From Hymenobacter negativus (GTDB taxonomy: Bacteria; Bacteroidota; Bacteroidia; Cytophagales; Hymenobacteraceae), in contig NZ_JAGETZ010000001.1 in the NCBI RefSeq assembly GCF_017571495.1, forward strand, positions 248,001-312,000: a stretch of DNA of 64,000 nucleotides. Direction: 5' to 3'. Shown here piece by piece: positions 7,812 through 15,205 of this stretch. How positions within the stretch are numbered: the first letter of the stretch is position 1; each line of letters starts with the position of its first letter. The notes under the pieces were generated by a model that saw only the letters and a program-made list of their open reading frames with translations, was not told the DNA's origin and did no database searches. Position numbers and translations under genes: made by a program.

Positions 7812-8711
7812 CTATAAATGTTTCGGCGAGGTGGCCCACCATTCCTCGTTCTCCCAAAACTCGTTCCAGCCGAGCTTGGCCAATACGGGGTCTACATCGC
7901 CGACGCGGCCACCGGCTTCCTGTTCCTTCATGACGGGTGCGGGGGTTACGGCGCTGAGCTTGTTGGCCCAGGCTGCCGGGCGGTGTCGGCCGGTGTGGTT
8001 GTCGGTCCAGTCGCCCCGGAACAGCAGGCCGCCCCCGTGCGTGGGGTTGAAGCCGGTGCCCCAGATATCGGCCAGTTGGAGCACACCGTGGCTGTTTTCG
8101 TACACGTCGAGCAGGGCTTCGCCGCGGTATACGCCCGCGCCTTTGGTGGCGGGGTCCTCGCGCAGCTCGTAGGTGGCGCGTACCACGAAGGTGGGCACGG
8201 AATCGGTGGGCTGGTAGCTGTTGTCGACATCGAGCCGAGCATCAAACACCACCGTCTGCACCGTGATGGTGCCGGCAAATGGCGTGATGACTTTGCGGTA
8301 GCGGTTGCGGCCACGCACTCGAAACTGCTCCGGCCGCAAGGAGTCGCGCCGCACCTCATCGAAATAAAACGAAATCCGGTAATGGTCGGGGCCGTAGAAA
8401 CCTTCAATGGCTTGGCGGCTCGGGGCACCCTTCTGCCAATTGGCCCAGAGCGGGGCCAGGTCGCGGGTGCGCAGCAGGTCGTGCGCAGCGGGCGTGAGGG
8501 TATCAGCAGCACTCAAAGCGGGCAGAACCAACGGAGCCGCCCGCCGCGCGCTGTCTGCCAACAGAAAGGCGCGCTCCTCGGCCTTGGTGTAGGCCGTATC
8601 CTGCTCATTACTGGGAGTTTCGGCAGATGCAGCTACCAACGGTACTTTAGTTCTGGATTGGCAGCTAGCCAGCAGACCGGTAATCAGCGCAAATAGGAAG
8701 AAGTATTTCAC
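7812..8711 (-). CDS. Lipoprotein of unknown function, paralogue of the previous gene
   Basis: A 299-residue lipoprotein (MKYFFLFALITGLLASC, lipobox LASC) followed by a low-complexity linker and a globular domain shared with the 6912-7778 product. Both end in a tryptophan-rich motif W..FWEN-EWW, here close to the true C-terminus (SPKHL). The pair arose by tandem duplication; the genes are 33 bases apart on the same strand and probably form one transcript. Function unknown. Its start is 26 bases from the pnkp 5' fragment on the same strand, so these genes could have taken over transcription once aimed at a pnkp copy. Confidence 0.7.
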   Translation of the reverse strand: MKYFFLFALITGLLASCQSRTKVPLVAASAETPSNEQDTAYTKAEERAFLLADSARRAAPLVLPALSAADTLTPAAHDLLRTRDLAPLWANWQKGAPSRQAIEGFYGPDHYRISFYFDEVRRDSLRPEQFRVRGRNRYRKVITPFAGTITVQTVVFDARLDVDNSYQPTDSVPTFVVRATYELREDPATKGAGVYRGEALLDVYENSHGVLQLADIWGTGFNPTHGGGLLFRGDWTDNHTGRHRPAAWANKLSAVTPAPVMKEQEAGGRVGDVDPVLAKLGWNEFWENEEWWATSPKHL

Positions 8712-8737
8712 GCATTGCAGGAGATAATTATCAGGCA

Positions 8738-8791
8738 GTGGATTTGCCCGCGCCGCCGATGAGGAGAAGAGAGTTAGGATATCTTGGGGCA
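8738..8791 (-). pseudogene. Fragment of a second pnkp gene: decayed 5' end with P-loop
   Basis: On the minus strand this segment reads CTGCCCCAAGAT, where intact pnkp has ATGCCCCAAGAT at its start codon. It keeps a recognisable Walker A coding stretch, giving LLLIGGAGKSTA in one frame. Compared with 5253-5320 it has lost about 14 bases in small deletions, and the start codon is changed. Nothing else of this pnkp copy remains. Confidence 0.7.
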
Positions 8792-8856
8792 GATACTAAT
8801 CAGCGTACATTTGAAAAGCCAAGAAACTTTCCATCAGCCTTGAATAACCAACCTCA

Positions 8857-9717
8857 ATGAAGAAGCTAGCTGTTTTATTCATCATTCTACTCAAATCAAG
8901 CATCGGATATTCACAGACTGACAAGAATGGCAATCCTGTATTCGAATCAGTTATTGTGAGTGAGGAAAAGTTTGAGGATATAGAATTGACTTCTAGCTAC
9001 TATACACTAAAGAACAATATTGAGAATAAAGGCTCATCTGTTTTTATATCCGAGAAGCCCACGCTCAATCAGATTGAAAATGCAGCCACGTCTTTAGCAT
9101 CAAATTTCTATATTTTAACCAAGAACCGCAACATACTCTATTTCATACTAATAACGGGAAAGCCAAGAACATTTTTGGTTGTCAACCCAAATACGGGAAG
9201 CAAGAATGAGTATCCCTGCAAAATCAAAGGGAGTATTTCCGAAAATCGAGCGATGGAGATGATAAACAATAATTATGATTCAAAAGCTTCATTAAACGGG
9301 AACAAGCTTTTATTCAACAATAATAATCATCAGGTCTTTTCTAATGCAGAAGCGAAAGATGCTATACTGCAACTAATAAAAGCGCACAAACTGAATAATG
9401 TTCAGGGCTCGGCAGTAGTCATGCGTAGTCAAAATGAATTGAAAGCGCTTGTATTACAAGAGACCAAAGAGGGTGGTAAGCTTGATTTCTTTACTCCAAT
9501 AAAGGGTCATGAATATGACGGAATGCAAATCAAGCCAGGGATAATTAGTACTATGATAGGCATTGCATTGTACAAATGGGGAAGAGCTAATTTCGATTTA
9601 GGTATCAGCACTCTTGATGACGCAGTCGCGGTTTTCTCAGAATTTAAAGGGCGAGAATTAAACCAACGTGAGAAAGACTACATAAAAATGGGCTTTACCA
9701 AAGAGTTAGAAAAGTAG
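8857..9717 (+). CDS. Secreted protein of unknown function, AT-rich
   Basis: A 286-residue protein with a signal peptide (MKKLAVLFIILLKSSIGYS, cleavage before QTDKNG). No known domain recognised; it has asparagine-rich loops (NNYDSKASLNGN, FNNNNHQ) and a helical C-terminal part. Base composition is clearly lower in GC than hen1, pnkp and the carbohydrate genes, a sign of foreign origin. It is convergent with hen1 (9 bases between stop codons) and divergent from the pnkp 5' fragment and lipoprotein pair. Confidence 0.6.
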   Translation: MKKLAVLFIILLKSSIGYSQTDKNGNPVFESVIVSEEKFEDIELTSSYYTLKNNIENKGSSVFISEKPTLNQIENAATSLASNFYILTKNRNILYFILITGKPRTFLVVNPNTGSKNEYPCKIKGSISENRAMEMINNNYDSKASLNGNKLLFNNNNHQVFSNAEAKDAILQLIKAHKLNNVQGSAVVMRSQNELKALVLQETKEGGKLDFFTPIKGHEYDGMQIKPGIISTMIGIALYKWGRANFDLGISTLDDAVAVFSEFKGRELNQREKDYIKMGFTKELEK

Positions 9718-9725
9718 CCCTGGCT

Positions 9726-11216
9726 TTATACTCCAAACACCGCCATTTGCGAGGGCGCGCCCACGCCTTCCACCTCCTCCCCCATGCTCTCCAGCCGCAG
9801 CTGATACCCATGCCGCTCGGCCACGCCGGCGGCCCAGGCGGCAAACTCGGCGCGGGACCATTCGAAGCGGTGGTCGTCGTGGCGAAACTCACCGGCGTTG
9901 AGCTTCTCGAAGAGCTGGTTGTAGTCGGCGTTGGGGCTGGTGACGAAGACGTGCGCCGGGCGGGCCTGGCCAAACACCACGGCTTCGAGGGCGGCAAGGC
10001 GGTTTTCGTCGAGGTGCTCTATGACTTCGACCAGGGCCGCCACGTCGAAGCCGGCGAGGCGCTCGTCGCGGTAGAGCAGCGAGCCCTGGATGAGGTCGAT
10101 GCGGGTGCGCTGGCGCGGGGGCATTTCGTCGAGGTGCAGGCGCTGGGCGGCGCGGGCCAGCGCCTGGTGCGACACGTCCATGCCGAGGATGTACTCGATT
10201 TTAGGTTGGCGCAAGAGCAGGCGCAGCAGCTTGCCTTCGCCGCAGCCCAGGTCGAGCACGCGCTTGGGAGCCAGCTGATAGATTTCGTGGGCTACTTGCT
10301 GCAGGCGCTGGTCGTGGAGGCTCAGGCGTTGGTCACCCTCCGCGTTCACCTCACCCCCCGGCCCCCTCTCCCGCGGAGAGGGGGAGCCAGACGATTCCGC
10401 ATCGGGCATAGCCGGTGCCCCCTCTCTGCGGGAGAGGGGGTCAGGGGGTGAGGTTTCGTTGGCCGGGTCGTTGATTTCATCCCCTTCCATCAGCCGCTCC
10501 AGCGTCGGATTCACGTACGCCGCCAGGTAGCGCAGATAGCGGCGCGTGATGAAGCCGCGCTCCGGGTGCTGGGGTAGCCAGTCGCCGCCGCGGTGCAGCA
10601 GCTTCTCGGCTTCGTGCTCGCCGATGTAGTAGTGCTTGTCGTTGTCGAGCACCGGGAGCAGCACGTAGAGGTGGGTGAGCACGTCTTGCAGGCGCAGGCC
10701 CTCGTGGCGCAGATGCAGGGTGTAGTAGCGGCTGTCGCCCCACTCCGGCACGGTGGGGTCGAGCGGGGTAGTTTCAATTTCCACCTCGTAGCCCAGCGGC
10801 TCGAAGAGGCGGCGAGGCCAGTCGGGGCCGGGTGCCGACACCACGGCCACTTTCACGGCCAGCGGCAGGGTTTGGGCGGGCAGGTCGGGCTTGTCTTTGC
10901 AGGTACCGTTCATGGCGGTGCCGTAGGCTTTGCTTAGGGCCGCGCTCAGGAAGGATGAGGCCACGTAGGGCCGGTCGTTCACGTATTGCTCTAGCGCGAA
11001 GCCTTCGCCGGATGCGCCGCCCTTGCCGCGCACGAGGCCCACGGGGTCGAGGTCGAGCAGCAGGGCGGCGGTGCAGCGCTCGGCCGTGGCTTCGGGGTAG
11101 AACACGTGGGCCTGGCCGCCGGCTACTTCGATGCTTTGCAGACGCGCGGGGTTCTTGTGCAACAGGTAGCCGAGGTCGGTGGCGGGCTGGTAGGTGGTGG
11201 AGATGGTGAGGAGCAT
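9726..11216 (-). CDS. hen1: RNA 3'-terminal ribose 2'-O-methyltransferase Hen1
   Basis: A 496-residue two-domain protein. The N-terminal Hen1_L domain starts MLLTISTTYQPATDLGYLLHKNP and carries GKGGASGEGFALEQYVNDRPYVASSFLSAA-type motifs. The C-terminal methyltransferase has the SAM motif VLDLGCGEG (320-328), the metal-binding EVIEH (397-401) and FRHDDHRFEW (near 444-453). In studied bacteria it adds a 2'-O-methyl at the repaired RNA end before ligation by Pnkp, which blocks renewed cleavage. About 37 residues between the domains (254-291) come from a translated palindromic repeat like that in pnkp. The ATG at 11214-11216 is chosen because the family starts there. A candidate promoter ends 28 bases upstream. 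Confidence 0.95.
   Translation of the reverse strand: MLLTISTTYQPATDLGYLLHKNPARLQSIEVAGGQAHVFYPEATAERCTAALLLDLDPVGLVRGKGGASGEGFALEQYVNDRPYVASSFLSAALSKAYGTAMNGTCKDKPDLPAQTLPLAVKVAVVSAPGPDWPRRLFEPLGYEVEIETTPLDPTVPEWGDSRYYTLHLRHEGLRLQDVLTHLYVLLPVLDNDKHYYIGEHEAEKLLHRGGDWLPQHPERGFITRRYLRYLAAYVNPTLERLMEGDEINDPANETSPPDPLSRREGAPAMPDAESSGSPSPRERGPGGEVNAEGDQRLSLHDQRLQQVAHEIYQLAPKRVLDLGCGEGKLLRLLLRQPKIEYILGMDVSHQALARAAQRLHLDEMPPRQRTRIDLIQGSLLYRDERLAGFDVAALVEVIEHLDENRLAALEAVVFGQARPAHVFVTSPNADYNQLFEKLNAGEFRHDDHRFEWSRAEFAAWAAGVAERHGYQLRLESMGEEVEGVGAPSQMAVFGV
10348..10454. repeat. Palindromic repeat inserted in frame within hen1
   Basis: Same family as the element in pnkp: inverted ends rich in CTCACCCCCCGG and CTCTCCCGCGG around a shared GACGATTCCG core. 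It is translated in the same orientation and frame, giving TSPPDPLSRREG...SGSPSPRERGPGGEV, and lies in the linker between the two Hen1 domains. Confidence 0.85.
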
Positions 11217-11243
11217 ACGGAACGGACCCGGAAAAGCGGGAAC

Positions 11244-11277
11244 CGAAGGTAGCACAGCCCCGGTCAGCGCGGGGCAA
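11244..11277 (-). promoter_or_regulatory. Candidate promoter of hen1
   Basis: On the minus strand TTG (11275-11277) is followed 23 bases later by TACCTTCG (11244-11251), one base off TAnnTTTG. Transcription would begin about 20 bases before the hen1 ATG. The same TTG, 20-23 bases, TACCTTCG layout occurs before two other small genes in this window. Confidence 0.4.
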
Positions 11278-11294
11278 GGTTGCGGGCTGCGAAG

Positions 11295-11302
11295 TAGGTT
11301 TG
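11295..11302 (+). promoter_or_regulatory. Candidate -7 promoter box for the 11359 gene
   Basis: TAGGTTTG matches TAnnTTTG. The start of transcription would be near 11309, about 50 bases before the GTG start codon. It is divergent from the hen1 promoter. Confidence 0.35.
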
Positions 11303-11358
11303 CAGTCGGCAAAGCCGTTTTTTAGCCCGCTTCCCTCCTTTTACCCGCGCCGTTTTCT

Positions 11359-11991
11359 GTGTCCGATACCATTCCTCCCGCTTCCCCTACTGGCCCGTCT
11401 CTTGACGATTTCGCCAGCTTCTACCTCTACGGCCTCACCAACCAGCCCTACCAGCAATCTACTGATTTAGGGAAGTTTGGCGAGCTGTACAACCTCGTCA
11501 TCGGCAACCACGGCGGGCTGGGCATTGCCAGCACTTTCCACCCCTACCAGCTGGTGAATCAGGTCGGTGTAACGGTGTGGTATGCCGCCTATGCGCAGTT
11601 CTATACCCAGCCCAACCGCCTAGAGCTATTCGCCGAAATGACGGTGGAAAAGGCCTCTTTTGTAACAGTACCGCCGGCCTCGTTCGCCGAATTCCACGTC
11701 TGGCCCGACACCCGTCTGACTACCGACGAAAACCCAATCTTTGGCCGCTTCGTCCCCTTCGTCATCCCCTTTCTGGTGCGCAAAGACCCGGAACTGCTGC
11801 GCTGGGATGCCGAATTTGCCGCTGCTGAAGGCGACAACCGGCGCATTCGCCCCTACCTGGATGCCGTAAATGCGGCCATCAAATTCGTGCAGCCTGCCCC
11901 GGCTTTCGTGCTAGGGTTTGGGGAGTTTGACGAGCAGCAGCCAGAGCTGCTGGTTGAGAAGTTTCTGAGCTGCCGCGATATGCTGCTGTAG
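11359..11991 (+). CDS. Protein of unknown function
   Basis: A 210-residue soluble protein starting at GTG 11359, the only start that keeps the N-terminal SDTIPPASPTGPSLDDF. It is rich in aromatic residues (FASFYLYGLTNQPYQQ, YAAYAQFYTQP) and ends in an acidic helix. I recognise no domain or catalytic motif. It is divergent from hen1, with a candidate promoter at 11295-11302. Confidence 0.55.
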   Translation: MSDTIPPASPTGPSLDDFASFYLYGLTNQPYQQSTDLGKFGELYNLVIGNHGGLGIASTFHPYQLVNQVGVTVWYAAYAQFYTQPNRLELFAEMTVEKASFVTVPPASFAEFHVWPDTRLTTDENPIFGRFVPFVIPFLVRKDPELLRWDAEFAAAEGDNRRIRPYLDAVNAAIKFVQPAPAFVLGFGEFDEQQPELLVEKFLSCRDMLL

Positions 11992-12081
11992 ATTATTGTA
12001 TTCCGAAACGCTACTTCCTTATTCTATGAGACTCACGCATTCCGCCACTGGCTCAAACCGCTTCTTAATCCTGCCGAAACC

Positions 12082-12459
12082 ATGAGCTACGACGTTGCCC
12101 TGTATCGCCGGGAAGTGCAGGAAAAGCACGACCAAAACCCGCAAGAATCGTTTTTTGAAGACGAGGCGAACATCCTGCCTTTCACTCCCGAACAGCACCA
12201 GCGCCTGCACGAGCGGCTGCTGGCTTACGGGTATAAGGAAGTAAGCCGACAGCCAAGCCACATCGAATACCTCCTGGACAGGGGCGACGACCCGCCTATC
12301 CTGGCCATGCTATTCAGCAGCACGCTGCACCTCACCGTCTCGCCCGCATCGAGCGAAGACGTGTTTGATATCGGCATGACGGCCTCCGAGTTTACCGACG
12401 ATGGCGACTTCGCAAAATACGATTCGCAATTAGGGGACTGGGAAAGAATCGAAGACTAA
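12082..12459 (+). CDS. Small acidic protein of unknown function
   Basis: A 125-residue protein, MSYDVALYRREVQEKHDQNP at the start and an acidic tail DWERIED. It has no signal peptide or membrane segment, and I recognise no family. Its stop overlaps the stop region of the convergent GH1 gene by four bases. There is a run of about 90 bases before it with no clear promoter; it might be transcribed with the 11359 gene. Confidence 0.55.
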   Translation: MSYDVALYRREVQEKHDQNPQESFFEDEANILPFTPEQHQRLHERLLAYGYKEVSRQPSHIEYLLDRGDDPPILAMLFSSTLHLTVSPASSEDVFDIGMTASEFTDDGDFAKYDSQLGDWERIED

Positions 12460-13928
12460 CTTCCACTGGCCCGGTCTGCTACGGCAGCTGTTGCAACGTC
12501 AGACGGGGCCACTACTTTGCCCTTTAAGAAGGATTTATACCAACGCCCCGAGTCCTTCAGAATCCGTTCCTGCGTTTCGTAGTCGACGTGAATCAGCCCG
12601 AAGCGAGGGCCGTAGCCCTCGGCCCACTCGAAATTATCGGTGAGGCTCCAGGCAAAATAGCCGCCCACGTCCACGCCTTCGTGCTTGGCCCGCAGCACCT
12701 GCCCGATGGCCGCTTGCAGATACGCCCGGCGGGCCGCATCGTGCACCCGGCCCTCTGTTGCCACATCTGGGAACGCTGAGCCACTTTCAGTTATCAGCAT
12801 TTTTGGCGCATTTGGATAAGCGCTGTACTGTTTCAACATTTGGTAAACCGACTCCGGATAGACCTCCCAGCCCATGTCGGTGTAGGGTACGTTGCGCTGC
12901 TTGGCGGGCACCAGCGCGGCCCACTGCAACGGTAGCCAGGGCGAGAATTTCACCACTTCGCGGGTGTAGTTCTGGATGCCCCAGAAGTCGAAATCGAAGG
13001 CCATGCGCTGCTCGTCGCCGGGCTTTTGGTAGCGCTCCAGCAGCCAGCGTAGGCTGGGCAGCTCGGCCAAAGGGTAGCCCAGGCCGAGGGTGGGCTCCAC
13101 AAAAAAGCGGTTCAGCACGGCGTCGGCGCGGCGGGTGGCGGCTTCGTCGTAGCCGTTGCCGGGGCGGTGCGGCGTGAGGTAGGAGCACGAAAACGTGGTG
13201 CCAATTTCGGCCGCATCAGGCAGCAGCGCGCGGAGGGCCCGGCCGCCTTCGGCCTGGGCCAGCGTAGCGTGGTGGGCCGCTGCCAGAAACGCCCCCAAGT
13301 GTCGCCGGCCCGGCGCATGAATGCCCAGCAAATGCCCCGCGCCCACAAACACCATCGGCTCGTTAATGACAGCCCAGTGCGGCACCCGGTCGCCGAGGCG
13401 GCGGGCCATGAGCTGGGCGTATTCCGAAAACCAGCCCACGATGCTGCGGTTGGTCCAGCCGCCTTTGGCTTGCAGGGCGCTGGGCAAGTCCCAGTGGTAA
13501 AGCGTGAGCATGGGGCGCAGGTCGCGCTCCAGGCAGGCATCCACCAGCCGGTCGTAGAAGTCGAGGCCGCGGCGGTTCACGGCGCCGGTGCCTTCGGGCA
13601 GCACCCGCGACCAGGCGGCGGAAAACCGAAAATCAGTCAGGCCCATGTTGCTGGCCAGGTCGAGGTCGGTTTCGTAGCGGTTGTAGAAGTCGGCGGCCAC
13701 GCGCCCGTGCTCGTTGCGCCGGATAGCCCCCTTACGCCGCGTAAAATCGTCCCAGATGCTCGGGCCCTTGCCTTGGTGCTGCCACGCGCCCTCCGTTTGG
13801 TAGGCCGCGGCCGAGGCGCCCCATCGAAAATCAGCCCCAAAATCGGCACGGGAAAAAGGCAGCGGAGCGGAATCAGGGAAAAAGGCCGCTGGCAGCGGCT
13901 CGTCGTAGCGGGGCGGTAGTTTAATCAT
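12456..13928 (-). CDS. GH1 beta-glucosidase-type glycosidase
   Basis: A 490-residue cytoplasmic family 1 glycosidase. It has the N-terminal GASAAAYQTEGAW substrate motif (38-50), the acid/base glutamate in VINEP (E190) and the nucleophile in LITESGS (E381). The usual ITENG has serine here, which is seen in some members. GH1 enzymes release terminal beta-glucose or beta-galactose from short oligosaccharides. It has no signal peptide, so imported sugars are the likely substrates. It could finish the breakdown of products from the beta-glucan-type locus at 21-41 kb, though it is not part of that cluster. Confidence 0.92.
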   Translation of the reverse strand: MIKLPPRYDEPLPAAFFPDSAPLPFSRADFGADFRWGASAAAYQTEGAWQHQGKGPSIWDDFTRRKGAIRRNEHGRVAADFYNRYETDLDLASNMGLTDFRFSAAWSRVLPEGTGAVNRRGLDFYDRLVDACLERDLRPMLTLYHWDLPSALQAKGGWTNRSIVGWFSEYAQLMARRLGDRVPHWAVINEPMVFVGAGHLLGIHAPGRRHLGAFLAAAHHATLAQAEGGRALRALLPDAAEIGTTFSCSYLTPHRPGNGYDEAATRRADAVLNRFFVEPTLGLGYPLAELPSLRWLLERYQKPGDEQRMAFDFDFWGIQNYTREVVKFSPWLPLQWAALVPAKQRNVPYTDMGWEVYPESVYQMLKQYSAYPNAPKMLITESGSAFPDVATEGRVHDAARRAYLQAAIGQVLRAKHEGVDVGGYFAWSLTDNFEWAEGYGPRFGLIHVDYETQERILKDSGRWYKSFLKGKVVAPSDVATAAVADRASGS

Positions 13929-14009
13929 GCGCGGGGCGCGGAGGGGTTATTGGGAAATGGAATAACGCTGCAACAGCAGTCTACCAAGGCAGAACCTTAT
14001 ACGGCAAAG

Positions 14010-14104
14010 CGTCATGCAGCGTGCAACAAAGCATCTCTACCGCACTAACTCAATCAGGTGGTTTGCTATTGCAGTAAAGATGCCTCACTGCGCGCTGCAT
14101 GACG
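14010..14104. repeat. Inverted repeat, GCATCTCTACCGC family
   Basis: Arms beginning CGTCATGCAGCG and ending CGCTGCATGACG surround a loop containing CATCTCTACCGC and its partner. The right arm (14066-14104) is translated as the last residues (RHAARSEASLLQ) of the glycosyltransferase. A related, longer element lies at 23355-23541 and a half-size one at 31722-31753. Confidence 0.75.
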
Positions 14105-15151
14105 TTCTTTCTTGCGCGGTATTGCTCCAACGCTACTCAAGTCAACACCCTTGCCTGTCAATTGCTCCCACAGCAGCCTATCTAGTACGTCGCCCGTGTG
14201 GTCTGGGTAATCGACGGCAATGATTTCGTCGCGGTGCAGCCACTGGTCTACCTTGTCCAGGTTCTTGTCTTTGAAGTTTTTGATGACGGGCACCCCCATT
14301 TTGGCCAGCGCGGCCGCGTTGCACTGCTGCTCATATTGCTGCTTCATGGGCATCACCAGCAGCTTTTTACCCAAGTAGAGGGCCTCGGCGGGCGTTTCGA
14401 AACCGGCGCCGCAGAGCACACCGGCCGAGCGGGCCAGACTGTCCAGAAACGCCGGGCCGCTCACCGGCCACACGCGCACGTTGCCGTATTCGGCCGGCGA
14501 CCGGCTGTGTTTGCTGAACACCTCCCAGCGGATGCTACGGCTCAGGTATTGCAGGCGCTCCACCAATATTTCCTCTTCGTAAGCCGGCAGGTACACCGTG
14601 TAATGGCCCTCGTTGGTGGGGTTTAGCTCGCGCACCTGCTGGCGGATGACGGGCGTAGAAATTCCCGGCGCATATTCCTGAAAGTGAAAGCCGTACTGCG
14701 CGGTGCTTGGCGCGTAGTGCTTCAGCACGGCACGGCCTGCCGGGTCCTCCTTGTCGGGCCGGGGCGAAGCGCCGTGCAACACGGCGCTCTGGTGGCTAAG
14801 GGCGATGCAGGGCACTTCGCGCAGCTTGCAGGCCCAGCTACTCACGGGCTCGAAGTCACTGATGACCAAATCGTAGCTGTCCACGGGCAGGTGCCGCACT
14901 TCGCTCACAAATTTGGCCGATTTGAACTGCCAGAAGGTTTTTACGAAGTTGATGCCGCCCTTTTTACCAAACAAAAAGCCCATGCCCTGGGCCCGGTATT
15001 TCACCTCGAACGGCAGCGGCAAGTCGGCAGGCGGGCCACTTATTAGGATATCGAGCTGGTCGCAGCGGCTGCGCAGCAGCGGCACCACATCGAGGGCGCG
15101 GCTCAGGTGGCCGTTGCCGGTGCCTTGGATGGCGTAGAGTATTCGGGACAT
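14066..15151 (-). CDS. Glycosyltransferase of the MurG/GT28-like MJ1255 type
   Basis: A 361-residue protein starting MSRILYAIQGTGNGHLSRAL. The glycine-rich GTGNGH loop near the N-terminus and the late VLCGAGFETPAEALYLGKK nucleotide-sugar site are typical of GT-B enzymes related to MurG and the MJ1255 group. It probably transfers a sugar from a nucleotide donor; the acceptor is unknown. It is followed by the metallophosphoesterase gene in the same direction, with 54 bases between them. These two families are often paired in Bacteroidota. Its final dozen residues come from an inverted repeat, so the C-terminus differs from the natural one. Confidence 0.8.
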   Translation of the reverse strand: MSRILYAIQGTGNGHLSRALDVVPLLRSRCDQLDILISGPPADLPLPFEVKYRAQGMGFLFGKKGGINFVKTFWQFKSAKFVSEVRHLPVDSYDLVISDFEPVSSWACKLREVPCIALSHQSAVLHGASPRPDKEDPAGRAVLKHYAPSTAQYGFHFQEYAPGISTPVIRQQVRELNPTNEGHYTVYLPAYEEEILVERLQYLSRSIRWEVFSKHSRSPAEYGNVRVWPVSGPAFLDSLARSAGVLCGAGFETPAEALYLGKKLLVMPMKQQYEQQCNAAALAKMGVPVIKNFKDKNLDKVDQWLHRDEIIAVDYPDHTGDVLDRLLWEQLTGKGVDLSSVGAIPRKKERHAARSEASLLQ

Positions 15152-15205
15152 TTGACAGCAGGGAATCGTCTCACGTGAGGTGCTACGTCGGGGCGACTTA
15201 GGTTC

